NCBI RefSeq assembly: GCF_000761445.1
Contig: NZ_KN196470.1
Span: forward strand, 1,224,823-1,288,822
Source: Oleiagrimonas soli
Lineage (GTDB): Bacteria; Pseudomonadota; Gammaproteobacteria; Xanthomonadales; Rhodanobacteraceae
Length of the DNA stretch: 64,000 nucleotides
Reading direction: 5' to 3'
Made by a program: the position numbers and the translations under genes. Each line of letters opens with the position of its first letter. Positions within the stretch are counted from its first letter, which is position 1. Under the pieces are notes generated by a model. It was not told where the DNA came from and did no database searches. It saw nothing but the letters and a program-made list of their open reading frames with translations. This document shows, piece after piece, positions 35,792 to 46,590 of this stretch.

Positions 35792-36205
35792 ATGAGCAGC
35801 ACTCTCGTCAAATCCATCGCCTGCGCCGCGGCCGTGGCCGCCATGGTCGTCGCGCCGAGCGCGTTCGCCGGACACGGCCGTCACGGCGGTTATCACTATC
35901 GCGGCGGCTACTACGGTCATGCCGTGCGCTATCACGGCGGCTACGGCCATCACTACTACCATCGCGACCACTTCGGTCGCTGGGTCGCCGGTGCCGTGGT
36001 GGTGGGTGCGCTGACCAGTCTCGTGGTCAACGCCACGCAGCCGCGCGTCGTGTACTACGACAACCCTCCGGTCGTGTATTCGCGCACTCGCGTGATCTAC
36101 CGCGACGTGCCGGTGGAGCGGGTCTACGAGAGCCGCACGGTGTACAGCGATCCGTACCAGACGCGCTACATCGGTCGCGACGATTCCTACGACGACGACA
36201 ACTGA
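35792..36205 (+). CDS. His/Tyr/Gly-rich secreted protein
   Basis: This 137-aa protein has a signal peptide (cleavage after PSAFA) followed by a segment very rich in His, Tyr and Gly (residues ~28-60), a short hydrophobic stretch (WVAGAVVVGALTSLVV) that may insert in a membrane, and a Tyr/Arg-rich end. Such compositions are found in envelope stress and metal-binding proteins; His clusters could bind copper, zinc or nickel. No named family. A bidirectional terminator follows at 36229. Confidence 0.7.
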   Translation: MSSTLVKSIACAAAVAAMVVAPSAFAGHGRHGGYHYRGGYYGHAVRYHGGYGHHYYHRDHFGRWVAGAVVVGALTSLVVNATQPRVVYYDNPPVVYSRTRVIYRDVPVERVYESRTVYSDPYQTRYIGRDDSYDDDN

Positions 36206-36228
36206 GTTCTCGTCACGCCACGTTCTCG

Positions 36229-36256
36229 AAAAGCCCGGCACGCGCCGGGCTTTTTC
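36229..36256. terminator. Bidirectional Rho-independent terminator
   Basis: AAAAGCCCGGC and GCCGGGCTTTTT pair across an ACGC loop between two convergent genes. The A-tract on one side and T-tract on the other let it work on both strands. Confidence 0.88.
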
Positions 36257-36277
36257 GTTGGGTTCGCGCGCGCAGGT

Positions 36278-36742
36278 TCAGTCGATGGCCAGCGCGTAGT
36301 GCAGGTCCGCATCGCGCATGAAACCGAAGCGTTCATAGAGTCCCTGGGCGCGCGTGTTGTCCCGCACCGTCGACAGCGTCAGACGGCACGTGCCGGTGAC
36401 GCGAGCATGTTCGCGGGCGCGTTCCAGCAGCGCGCGGCCGACGCCGGCGGCGCGCGCCTCGGGCATCACGAACAGATCGTTGAGAATCCACAGGCGGCGC
36501 GCGGCGACGGAGGAGAACCCCGGGAACAGCTGCGTGAAACCGATGGCGCGGGGCGTGTCTCCATCCAGGCGCTCGGCGAGGAAGATCACCGATTCGCGCA
36601 ACGCCAGACGTTCGCGCAGAAACGCGCGGGCACGGTCCAGATCGCCGGGTTGCTCGTAGAAGCGGCGGTAGGCGTCGAACAGGGGCGTCAGCGTGTCGAG
36701 ATCGTCGAGCAGGCCCTGACGGATGCGGAGCGTCGGCGACAT
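36278..36742 (-). CDS. GNAT family N-acetyltransferase
   Basis: This 154-aa GNAT protein has the beta4-alpha3 acetyl-CoA motif WILNDLFVMPEARAAGVGRA, then STVRDNTRAQGLYERFGFM, the usual end of the fold. The acceptor substrate is unknown. It is a monocistronic gene divergent from egtB, with ~150 bp between them, and ends at the shared terminator. Confidence 0.88.
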   Translation of the reverse strand: MSPTLRIRQGLLDDLDTLTPLFDAYRRFYEQPGDLDRARAFLRERLALRESVIFLAERLDGDTPRAIGFTQLFPGFSSVAARRLWILNDLFVMPEARAAGVGRALLERAREHARVTGTCRLTLSTVRDNTRAQGLYERFGFMRDADLHYALAID

Positions 36743-36894
36743 GATGCGTTCCTGTGCAGGTATCCGATGCCAAGCCTACACGCCCGCGGGTGGGCGCGGT
36801 TCGCGTTTCGCTGCCGTGTCTTTTGTACCGTTCAGGCGGCTCTGGTAGGGTCGTCGGACGCGCATCCACCGGATGCACGCAGCGAGCGCATCGG

Positions 36895-38169
36895 ATGAAC
36901 GCCCAACCCGAATCGCCCAAGGGCATGAAGCCTGTCGAGACACTGGACGCGCACTACGCGCGGGTGCGCGATGCGACGATGGCGCTGTGCGCCACGCTGT
37001 CGCCGGAAGACACCGTGGCGCAGTCGATGCCCGACGCCAGCCCCGCCAAATGGCATCTGGCGCATACCACCTGGTTCTTCGAGAAATTCGTGCTGTGCCG
37101 CGACGACGGCTACGAGCCGCTGCACGCGGACTGGCACTACCTGTTCAACTCCTACTACCAGACGGCCGGTCCGATGCACGCGCGGCCGCAGCGCGGACTG
37201 ATCACGCGGCCATCCTTGCAGGAGGTCGTCGATTTCCGGCAGCGGGTCGACGAGCGCGTGCGTGCGCGACTGCAGGCCGGCGTCGACGACGACACTGCGG
37301 CCATCGTCGTGATCGGACTGCATCACGAGCAGCAGCATCAGGAATTGCTGCTGACCGACATCAAGCATCTGTTCGCCTGCAATCCGCTGCTGCCGGCCTA
37401 TGCCGAACTGCCCGCGCCGCCACCCGGCCGGGCGCGTCCGCTGCGTTTTCTGCGCGGACGCGAGGGACTGTTCGAGACCGGCGCGCCGGCCGCCGGCTTC
37501 GCCTACGACAACGAGCGTCCGCGCCATCGCGAGCTGCTGCATCCGCACGCCATCGCGCAGCGCCCGGTCAGCAACGCCGAGTACCTCGCCTTCATTCGCG
37601 ACGGCGGCTACCGCACGCCGACGCTGTGGATGTCCGAGGGCTGGGACGTGGTGCAGCGCGAGGGTTGGGACCGACCGCTGTACTGGAGCGAAGATCTGCA
37701 GAGCGCCTTCACCCTGGGCGGACTGCGCGCGCTCGATCCGCATGCGCCGGTCGCGCACGTGAGCTATTTCGAGGCCGATGCCTTCGCGCGCTGGTCCGGC
37801 GCGCGGCTGCCGACCGAGGCCGAGTGGGAGGTGCTGGCCGCCGAGCGCGGTCCGACGCAGGGCAATCTGCGCGATCGCGGCTTGCTGCATCCGTGCGCGG
37901 CGCCGGACGACGCCGACGAAGATGCGCCGCTGCAGCTGTTCGGCGACGTCTGGGAATGGACGTCCAGTCCATACGTCAGCTATCCGGGTTTCCGGCCGTT
38001 GCCGGGCACGCTGGGCGAGTACAACGGCAAGTTCATGTGCGGGCAGTGGGTGCTGCGCGGCGGTTCCTGCGTGACGCCCGCCGACCACATCCGGGCCAGC
38101 TACCGGAACTTCTTCTATCCCGCCAGCCGCTGGCAATTCAGCGGGATCCGACTGGGACGCGACGCATGA
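36895..38169 (+). CDS. egtB: Ergothioneine synthase EgtB (hercynine sulfoxide-forming)
   Basis: EgtB is a non-haem iron enzyme that joins hercynine to gamma-glutamylcysteine or cysteine with O2. The 424-aa protein has an N-terminal DinB-like domain with HLAHTTWFFEKF (His54) and HHEQQHQE, giving the iron ligands H144-x3-H148-x-E150, plus a C-terminal formylglycine-generating-enzyme-like domain (RLPTEAEWE, WEWTSSPY, LRGGSC, HIRASYRNFF). The ATG at 36895 starts MNAQPESPKG. It overlaps egtD by ATGA, forming a two-gene ergothioneine operon. Confidence 0.93.
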   Translation: MNAQPESPKGMKPVETLDAHYARVRDATMALCATLSPEDTVAQSMPDASPAKWHLAHTTWFFEKFVLCRDDGYEPLHADWHYLFNSYYQTAGPMHARPQRGLITRPSLQEVVDFRQRVDERVRARLQAGVDDDTAAIVVIGLHHEQQHQELLLTDIKHLFACNPLLPAYAELPAPPPGRARPLRFLRGREGLFETGAPAAGFAYDNERPRHRELLHPHAIAQRPVSNAEYLAFIRDGGYRTPTLWMSEGWDVVQREGWDRPLYWSEDLQSAFTLGGLRALDPHAPVAHVSYFEADAFARWSGARLPTEAEWEVLAAERGPTQGNLRDRGLLHPCAAPDDADEDAPLQLFGDVWEWTSSPYVSYPGFRPLPGTLGEYNGKFMCGQWVLRGGSCVTPADHIRASYRNFFYPASRWQFSGIRLGRDA

Positions 38170-39137
38170 CGCCTGCCGCACTGGCCGCGCAACTCCACGA
38201 CCTTCAGCCCAGCGCCGACGACATGCTCGGCGACGTGCTGGACGGACTTTCGCGGCAGCCTCGGCGGCTGCCCTCGAAATACTTCTACGATGCGCGCGGT
38301 TCGCGTCTGTTCGAGCGCATCTGCGAGCAGCCGGAGTACTACCTGACGCGTGCCGAATTGGCGTTGATGCAGGCGCACCTGCCGCAGATCGCCGACACGC
38401 TCGGTCCGGAGGCGCTGCTGGTCGAGTACGGCAGCGGCAGCGGCATCAAGACGCGCCTGCTGCTGCAGCATCTGCATGCGCCGGTGGCGTACATGCCGGT
38501 GGAGATTTCGCGCAGCGCCTTGATGACCAGCGTCGAAGGTCTGGCCGACGATTTTCCGGACATCCAGATGCTGCCGGTGTGCGCCGACTTCACGCAGCCG
38601 ATCACGCTGCCCGCGCCGGAACGCACGCAGCGGCGCACCGTCATCTACTTTCCGGGATCGACCATCGGCAATTTCGAGACGTCGGCGGCCGTGCGCCTGT
38701 TGCGGCAGATGCGCGAGGAGATGGGGGCGGGCGGCGCGGCGCTGGTCGGCGTCGATCTGCTCAAGGATCCCGCGATCATCGAGGCGGCCTACAACGATGC
38801 GGCGGGCGTCACGGCCGCGTTCACGCTGAACATGCTCGCGCACATCAATCGCACCCTGGGCGCGGACTTCGATGTCGACGGCTTCGCGCATCGGGCGCGT
38901 TTCAATCCGCAGACCGAGCGCATCGAGACGCACATCGACAGCCTGCGCGAACAGGACGTGCACATCGAGGACCGCACGTTCCATTTCGACGCCGGCGATT
39001 CGATCCTGGTCGAGTACAGCTGCAAGTATTCGCGCGCATCGTTCGCGCGGCTGGCGGCCGAAGCTGGCCTGCGTGTGGCGCAGGTCTGGACCGACCCCGA
39101 GGATCTGTTCAGCCTGCAGTATCTGGAGCCTGCCTGA
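38166..39137 (+). CDS. egtD: L-histidine N-alpha-methyltransferase EgtD
   Basis: EgtD trimethylates L-histidine to hercynine with SAM, the first step of ergothioneine synthesis. The 323-aa protein has the family N-terminus (LPSKYFYDARGSRLFERICE), the SAM motif LVEYGSGSGIKT near residues 85-96, and IYFPGSTIGNF. The C-terminal DSILVEYSCKYS is also typical. The ATG overlaps the egtB stop. A bidirectional terminator lies downstream. No egtA, egtC or egtE is adjacent, so the sulfur step must use enzymes elsewhere or free cysteine. Confidence 0.95.
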   Translation: MTPAALAAQLHDLQPSADDMLGDVLDGLSRQPRRLPSKYFYDARGSRLFERICEQPEYYLTRAELALMQAHLPQIADTLGPEALLVEYGSGSGIKTRLLLQHLHAPVAYMPVEISRSALMTSVEGLADDFPDIQMLPVCADFTQPITLPAPERTQRRTVIYFPGSTIGNFETSAAVRLLRQMREEMGAGGAALVGVDLLKDPAIIEAAYNDAAGVTAAFTLNMLAHINRTLGADFDVDGFAHRARFNPQTERIETHIDSLREQDVHIEDRTFHFDAGDSILVEYSCKYSRASFARLAAEAGLRVAQVWTDPEDLFSLQYLEPA

Positions 39138-39164
39138 GTCCGGTACGAACGGGGCGACAGGCAA

Positions 39165-39195
39165 AGAAAAAGGCCGGCATGACGCCGGCCTTTTT
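39165..39195. terminator. Bidirectional Rho-independent terminator
   Basis: GGCCGGC (39172-39178) pairs with GCCGGCC (39184-39190), with an A-tract before and a T-tract after. It lies between the convergent egtD and M4 protease genes. Confidence 0.88.
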
Positions 39196-39215
39196 CCGTC
39201 GCGCGTCTGCCCGGA

Positions 39216-40886
<1,671 letters not shown>

Positions 40887-40962
40887 TCACCTTTGCATGG
40901 TGCCGGCATACACGTCACGCTGCACTGCAACTCCTCAGATTGAGTAGGTTTTCGAGTCTCGG

Positions 40963-41451
40963 CTAGGCGTCGAGCAGACGGTGGCGGGCATGCCATTCGC
41001 GCAGCGATTCGGACGGATATTCGGGGAAATGCGCGTCCTGCGGCCCGTGTGGAACCGGCACCCAGGCGGGTTTGGAGTCGAGCATGATGTGCACGCGTTC
41101 GGGTGCCTCGGGCAGCGGGGTGTCGATGGCCGAGGCGTGCGGATGCACCAGCTCGGGCCAGGTCGGGTCGTACAGCCACAGGGCGCTGCCGCAGTGGCGG
41201 CAGAAATGACGCTGGCCGCTGCTGGTGCGCGTGTCGCCGTCTTCGTCGCGCAGTTCGGCCTGGTACACGGACAGGTGTTCGCGGCCCTCGACCTTCAGGC
41301 TTTCGGCGTGTGCGCCGAGGTTGATCGCGAAGCCGCCGCCGCCGGCGGTCTTGCGGCAGATCGAGCAGTAGCAGTGCATGTACGGCACCGGCGCGTAGGC
41401 CTCGCAGCTGAAGCGCACGCGGCCGCAATGACAGGAACCTTCCAGTTTCAT
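40963..41451 (-). CDS. GFA-family (glutathione-dependent formaldehyde-activating-like) protein
   Basis: This 162-aa protein has the zinc-binding Cys pattern of the GFA fold: GSCHCGRVRFSC, HCYCSICRKTAGGGG and FCRHCGSALW. The family includes Gfa, which speeds S-hydroxymethylglutathione formation, but most members have unknown substrates. Cytoplasmic. It lies 48 bp downstream of the DUF4396 gene on the same strand. Confidence 0.9.
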   Translation of the reverse strand: MKLEGSCHCGRVRFSCEAYAPVPYMHCYCSICRKTAGGGGFAINLGAHAESLKVEGREHLSVYQAELRDEDGDTRTSSGQRHFCRHCGSALWLYDPTWPELVHPHASAIDTPLPEAPERVHIMLDSKPAWVPVPHGPQDAHFPEYPSESLREWHARHRLLDA

Positions 41452-41499
41452 GATGCATCTCCGTCGATGGGCGGAATCGGTGTCCGGCGCGAGGAACGC

Positions 41500-42189
41500 T
41501 TACATCGGCTCCTTGATGCCGCGTCGGATCAACCATGCGTTCACCGGCATCGCGGTGGCGAATCCGGCCAGCATGGCGATCTGCATCATGAACCAGAACA
41601 CCGCGCCCGTCTTCGGCAGACCGGCGGGGAACAGCACGAACAGGGCGATGGCCATCCAGCCGTACATGCCGGTCTGCCACGAGGTCAGCGACAGTGCGTC
41701 GGCCTTGAATGCGGCCTTGAGCACGGCCAGCGGCGGCTTGTCGCTCATTGGCCGGATGCTGAAATACTGGAAGGCGATGCCGATGGCGAAGGCGAATACG
41801 TAGTCCAGCGCCCAGGCGGCGGCGACCTCGCTGCCGAACAGCGACAGCGGCAGCGCGATCAGCGCCGATTCGACCAGCAGGTCCGCCAGCGTGCAACCGC
41901 TGCCGCAGTGCGTGGCAGCGAGCGCGGCGTGGCGCAGCGGTCCGCCTTTGTCGTCGCCGCGACCGCGCGCCTCGGCTTCGCGTCGCCCGCGTTCGCTGTG
42001 CAGTCGACCGACGCGCAGATAGCCCCACACGGCGAATGGGCCAGCGTAGAGCGCGGTGATCGGCCAGACCAGATTCATGATCGCCATGTGCTGGCGGTAG
42101 CCGCGCAGAATGTCCCACGCGATCCACACGGCGCAGGCGACGGCAAGTGCAAGCGAACACTCGGCCAGGAACATCAGCCCGTCAGGCAT
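41500..42189 (-). CDS. DUF4396 family membrane protein
   Basis: This 229-aa polytopic protein has six predicted helices and the DUF4396 features MNLVWPITALYAGPF, THCGSGCTLADLLVE, FAFAIGIAFQYFSIRPM and WQTGMYGWMA. The conserved HCGSGC and Met-rich helices suggest metal or redox chemistry, but the role is unknown. A GGAG ribosome site precedes the ATG at 42189. It is probably co-transcribed with the GFA gene. Confidence 0.85.
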   Translation of the reverse strand: MPDGLMFLAECSLALAVACAVWIAWDILRGYRQHMAIMNLVWPITALYAGPFAVWGYLRVGRLHSERGRREAEARGRGDDKGGPLRHAALAATHCGSGCTLADLLVESALIALPLSLFGSEVAAAWALDYVFAFAIGIAFQYFSIRPMSDKPPLAVLKAAFKADALSLTSWQTGMYGWMAIALFVLFPAGLPKTGAVFWFMMQIAMLAGFATAMPVNAWLIRRGIKEPM

Positions 42190-42498
42190 GGCAGCTCCTT
42201 TGCATGAATGAACGCGCAGGGTAACGCGCGGCTCTGCAATCGACGGTGAATCCGGCAGGCGTCAGAGCCGTGGATGCTTTTCCGGGCGTCCAGACGTCCG
42301 CAAAAAATGTCATCCACGACATACCCCGGGCGCACGGGATCGGTCGTGCCGGCGCGCCGGCCACGGCAAGCGCAAACGGTTGGAGGCAACGGCGAACAGC
42401 CATGCGCGTTCGCTTCGAGGACGCACGGGCGGCGGAGAGTCACGGCCGCGACGCGTGAACGCCGCGGCCGTGATGCGCATATCGAACGGGACGACGCG
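42190..42498. other. 309-bp intergenic region with a GC-rich inverted repeat
   Basis: CACGGCCGCG at 42441-42450 pairs perfectly with CGCGGCCGTG at 42463-42472 around a 12-nt loop, 27 bp beyond the EF-hand gene stop. There is no T-tract. It may act as a weak terminator or a 3' structure. The rest shows no gene; the promoter of the DUF4396 gene should be near 42200-42300. Confidence 0.4.
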
Positions 42499-42876
42499 TC
42501 AGGTCGTCGTCGAGCGGGCCTTCACCCAGCGCTGGTACTCGCGGCGCGAGATCGTCTTGGCGCCGTGACTGACGTACAGGAAGTCGTTCGCCAGCGGTGC
42601 GTAGGCATTGGCTTCATCCGAACTCAGTCGACCGTTGTGGTTGACGTCGAGTTTGGCGAAGTCCGGCGCCGGCCCGTAATGCGGCGGCGCGGGCATCGTG
42701 CTCTTGATGATCAGCGTGCCCTGCTTGGTGTGATAGACGGCCTGCTGCGTGGCCGGTGTCGGCGTCATGTCGGACGCCGGTGGCGCACTCTGCGCCAGCG
42801 CGGCGCCGGCACTGCCGATCAGGACCAGGCCGAGCGCGGCGGAGAGGGATAGACGAAGCATCGGTTGAGTGGACAT
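42499..42876 (-). CDS. Secreted EF-hand domain protein
   Basis: This 125-aa protein has a signal peptide (cleavage near GAALAQS), a short Pro-rich region and a single canonical EF-hand loop DVNHNGRLSSDEA (D-x-N-x-N-G-x-L-x-x-x-E), which binds calcium. The tail TISRREYQRW resembles a second, degenerate helix. A GGAG ribosome site precedes the ATG at 42876. It is likely a periplasmic calcium-responsive or structural protein with no known partner. Confidence 0.82.
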   Translation of the reverse strand: MSTQPMLRLSLSAALGLVLIGSAGAALAQSAPPASDMTPTPATQQAVYHTKQGTLIIKSTMPAPPHYGPAPDFAKLDVNHNGRLSSDEANAYAPLANDFLYVSHGAKTISRREYQRWVKARSTTT

Positions 42877-43023
42877 GGCACATGCTCCTTGCGAGACGGG
42901 GGAGTCGCGCGCGGCACACGCAATCGCCGCGCGTTCATCGCTTGGACCGTGCCTGTCGGCAAGGATTCGCCGCCGCGGTCATCCGGGATCAGCTGCCGTT
43001 CAAGCAGACGGCACGCGTCCGCT

Positions 43024-46000
43024 TCACGCGGCCTTGCGTGCGCCGAGCGTGTTGAGCAGATCGTGCGCGGTGCGCAGGCGTTCCGCGGCGCCGGGCAATT
43101 CGAGCGTCACGCGCAGCTTGTCCTGGCCGTCGAGCTTGTACACGCGCGGCTGTCCCTGGATCAGGCGGATGATCGCCATCGGGTCGATCTCGGGATTTTC
43201 GTGGAACAGGATGCGGCCGCCGGCGGGTCCGAATTCCAGCTTGCGAATGCCCATCGGCGTGGCGCGTAGCTTCAGTTCGGTGACGGCGAACAGCTGCTTG
43301 ACGGCGTCGGGCAGCAGGCCGAAGCGGTCGACCATTTCCACCTGCAATTCGCGCAGGGCGTCGCTGTCGCGTGCGCTGGCGATGCGCTTGTACAGCGTCA
43401 GGCGCGTGTGCACGTCGGGCAGGTAGTCGTCGGGGATCAGCGCCGGCAGATGCAGTTCGACCTCGGCTTCGTGATCGGAGGTCAGGTCGAAGTCCGGCAC
43501 CTTGCCGCTGCGCAGCGCCTTGACCGCGCGTTCCAGCAGTTCGGTGTACAGGCCGAAGCCGATCTGCTGGATCTGGCCGGACTGTTCGTCGCCGAGCAGT
43601 TCGCCGGCGCCGCGGATTTCCAGATCGTGCGTGGCCAGGGTGAAGCCGGCGCCGAGTTCTTCCAGCGAAGCCAGCGCTTCCAGGCGCTTGGCCGCATCGG
43701 CGCTGATGGCCTTGCGGTCGGGCACGATCAGGTAGGCGTAGGCGCGATGGTGCGAGCGTCCGACGCGGCCGCGCAGCTGATGCAGCTGGGCCAGGCCGAA
43801 GCGGTCGGCGCGGTCGATGACGATGGTGTTGGCCGTCGGGATGTCGATGCCGGTCTCGATGATGGTGGTGCACACCAGGATGTGGAAGCGCTGGCGGTGG
43901 AAGTCCAGCATCACCTGTTCCAGCTCGCGCTCGGGCATCTGGCCGTGGGCGACGCGCACGCGGGCGTCCGGCAGCAGTTCTTCCAGCTCGCGCGCGGTGC
44001 GCTCGATGGTGTCGACGTTGTTGTGCAAAAAGTAGATCTGCCCGCCGCGCGCCAGCTCGCGCTGCACGGCTTCGCGCACCATCGCCGGATCGTACTCGCT
44101 GATCAGCGTCTTCACCGCCATGCGATGCGCGGGCGGCGTGGCGATGATGGACAGATCGCGCAGGCCGTTCATCGACATGTTCAGCGTGCGCGGGATCGGC
44201 GTGGCGGTCAGCGTGAGCAGATCGACCTCGGCGCGCAACTTCTTCAGCGCCTCTTTCTGCCGCACACCGAAGCGCTGTTCCTCGTCGACGATGACCAGGC
44301 CCAGATCCTTGAACTTCACGTCCTTCTGCAACAGCTTGTGGGTGCCGATGATGATGTCGACCTTGCCGTCGGCGATGCCCTGCAGCGCGGCGTCGACGTC
44401 TTTCTTGGCGCGGAAGCGCGACAGCACCTCGACCCGCATCGGCCAGTCGGCGAAACGGTCGGCGAAGTTCTGGTAGTGCTGCTGCGCGAGCAGGGTGGTC
44501 GGCACCAGCACCGCGACCTGACGGCCGGCGGCAGCGGTGACGAAGGCGGCGCGCAGCGCGACCTCGGTCTTGCCGAAGCCGACGTCGCCGCAGACCACGC
44601 GGTCCATCGGCTTCGGCGCGGCCAGATCGTTCAGCACGGCTTCGATGGCGTTGCGCTGGTCCGGCGTTTCCTCGAACGGGAAGTTGGCGGCGAAGTCGGC
44701 GTACATCACGCGGTCGATGGGCATCGCCGCGCCCTTGCGCGCCTCGCGCTGGGCGTAGATGGCGAGCAGCTCGGCGGCGACGTCGCGGACCTTCTCGGCG
44801 GCCTTCTTGCGCGCCTTCTCCCAGGCGTCGCCGCCCAGCGAATGCAGCGGCGCCAGTTCCGGCGCGGTGCCGGTGTAGCGGCTGACCAGTCCGAGCTGCG
44901 CGACCGGCACATAGAGCTTGGCTTCCTTGGCGTACTCGATGACCAGGAATTCGTTGGCGGTGTCGCCGACGTCCAGCGAAGTCAGCCCGCGGTAGCGGCC
45001 GACGCCGTGGTCGAGATGCACGATCGGCGAACCGATCTCCAACTCGGTGAGGTCGCGGATGATGGTGTCGGGGTCGCGCGTGGCGGTGCGCCGGCCGCGG
45101 CGTTCCTGACGCACGCGCTCGCCCAGCAGTTCGCGTTCGGTCAGCACCGTCAGCGCCGGCTTGGTCAGCGCGAAACCCTGTTCCAGTTCGGCCACGGTGA
45201 TGGCGAGCTTCGGCGCGTCCGTGCCCTCGGCATCGGCGAAGCTGCGCCAGCTGTCGGTCGGTTGCGGGTGGATGCCGAGCGCGCCGAGCTGGTCGTACAG
45301 CGCCTCGCGACGGCCGGCCGAATCGGTGGCGATCAGCACGCGGCCCGGATAGGCGTCGAGGAAATGTCTGAGCGCCGCGCCGGCTTCCTCGCCGCGGTGG
45401 TTGAGCGGCAGGTTCGGCGCGGGCTGGGTGCCCAGGGACTGGGCGTGCTTGTGATCCTTGTCGACCAGCTCCACGCGCAACTGCAGGTTCAGCTGTTCGC
45501 GCAGATGTTCCGGCGGCAGGTACAGATCCTCGGGCGACAGGATCGGCCGTTCGATGTCGTGCGCGCGCTGCTCGTGACGTTCGCCGACCTGCGTCCAGAA
45601 AGCGTCCGCCGATTCCATGGCGCGCTCGCCGAGCACGAACAAGGCGTTCTCGGCGAGATAGTCGAACAGGGTTTCGGTGGTCTCGAAGAACAGCGGCAGG
45701 AAATATTCGATGCCGCCCGGTGCGACGCCCTGCTTGATGTCCTGGTAGACCGGACAGCGGCGCACATCGATGGGAAAGCGTTCGCGCAGGCGGTTGCGGA
45801 AGTCGCGCGTGGCGTGGTCGGTCAGCGGGAACTCGCGCGCCGGCAGCAGTTCGACCGACTCGACCTTGTGCGCGGACAGCTGCGTCTCCGGGTCGAAGCT
45901 GCGGATCGACTCGATTTCCTCGTCGAACAGTTCGATGCGGTAAGGCTCGGTCGCGCCCATTGGGAAGATGTCGATCAGCGCGCCGCGCACCGCGAACTCG

Positions 46001-46485
46001 CCCGGATCGCCGACCTGCGGCACGTGGCGGTACCCGGCCGCTTCCATGCGCTGCTGCTCGTCGGCGATGGTCAGCGTCTGGCCGACGCGGATGGACAGGC
46101 CGCTGCCGGCGACGTAGCTGCGCGGCGCGAGGCGCTGCATCAGCGTGAAGACCGGTACCACCAGCACGCCGCGGGTCGCGGTCGGCAGTCGGTACAGCGT
46201 GGCGATGCGCCGCGAGACGATTTCCGGGTGCGGGCTGAACAGGTCGTAGGGCAGGGTTTCCCAGTCGGGGAAATGCAGCACCGGCAGGTCGCCGGCGAAG
46301 ACCTCCAGTTCCTGTTCCAGCTGATGCGCGCGCAGGTTGTCGCGTACCGCCACGACCACCAGACCGTCATGCGCGCGTGCGGCGTCGACCACGGCCAGCG
46401 CCATGGATGCGCCGTCCGGCGTGGTCCAGAAACGGCGTTGTTTGGGACTGGTCGGCAGGGGCGGTTGGATCAGGCTTGTGGTCAT
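43024..46485 (-). CDS. mfd: Transcription-repair coupling factor Mfd
   Basis: Mfd removes RNA polymerase stalled at lesions and recruits UvrA for strand-specific repair. The 1153-aa protein has the N-terminal UvrB-like domains, the RNA polymerase-interacting domain (GSPIVHLDHGVGRYRGL), the RecG-like translocase with Walker A GDVGFGKTEVA, DEEQ box (VDEEQRFGV), TATPIPRTLN and HQLRGRVGRS, and the C-terminal TRCF domain. The length equals the E. coli protein within a few residues. I chose the ATG at 46485, because 19 upstream residues do not fit the family. The ribosome site is weak. Confidence 0.96.
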   Translation of the reverse strand: MTTSLIQPPLPTSPKQRRFWTTPDGASMALAVVDAARAHDGLVVVAVRDNLRAHQLEQELEVFAGDLPVLHFPDWETLPYDLFSPHPEIVSRRIATLYRLPTATRGVLVVPVFTLMQRLAPRSYVAGSGLSIRVGQTLTIADEQQRMEAAGYRHVPQVGDPGEFAVRGALIDIFPMGATEPYRIELFDEEIESIRSFDPETQLSAHKVESVELLPAREFPLTDHATRDFRNRLRERFPIDVRRCPVYQDIKQGVAPGGIEYFLPLFFETTETLFDYLAENALFVLGERAMESADAFWTQVGERHEQRAHDIERPILSPEDLYLPPEHLREQLNLQLRVELVDKDHKHAQSLGTQPAPNLPLNHRGEEAGAALRHFLDAYPGRVLIATDSAGRREALYDQLGALGIHPQPTDSWRSFADAEGTDAPKLAITVAELEQGFALTKPALTVLTERELLGERVRQERRGRRTATRDPDTIIRDLTELEIGSPIVHLDHGVGRYRGLTSLDVGDTANEFLVIEYAKEAKLYVPVAQLGLVSRYTGTAPELAPLHSLGGDAWEKARKKAAEKVRDVAAELLAIYAQREARKGAAMPIDRVMYADFAANFPFEETPDQRNAIEAVLNDLAAPKPMDRVVCGDVGFGKTEVALRAAFVTAAAGRQVAVLVPTTLLAQQHYQNFADRFADWPMRVEVLSRFRAKKDVDAALQGIADGKVDIIIGTHKLLQKDVKFKDLGLVIVDEEQRFGVRQKEALKKLRAEVDLLTLTATPIPRTLNMSMNGLRDLSIIATPPAHRMAVKTLISEYDPAMVREAVQRELARGGQIYFLHNNVDTIERTARELEELLPDARVRVAHGQMPERELEQVMLDFHRQRFHILVCTTIIETGIDIPTANTIVIDRADRFGLAQLHQLRGRVGRSHHRAYAYLIVPDRKAISADAAKRLEALASLEELGAGFTLATHDLEIRGAGELLGDEQSGQIQQIGFGLYTELLERAVKALRSGKVPDFDLTSDHEAEVELHLPALIPDDYLPDVHTRLTLYKRIASARDSDALRELQVEMVDRFGLLPDAVKQLFAVTELKLRATPMGIRKLEFGPAGGRILFHENPEIDPMAIIRLIQGQPRVYKLDGQDKLRVTLELPGAAERLRTAHDLLNTLGARKAA

Positions 46486-46590
46486 AGGGACAATGCACGG
46501 CAGCGCCGGAGGCCTGTTCGGCCCAGCGCGTGATGAGGTCAAGGCGTCGATGTTAGCAGTCGCCGGGTCGCGCGGCGTGCGGGTCGGTGC

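Noticed and set aside
43408-46533. Very long plus-strand open frame of about 1000 codons opposite mfd
   Set aside because: It is the antisense of mfd. High GC suppresses stops, and its amino acid pattern (Gln/His/Arg/Val-rich) has no domain, while mfd on the other strand is unambiguous.
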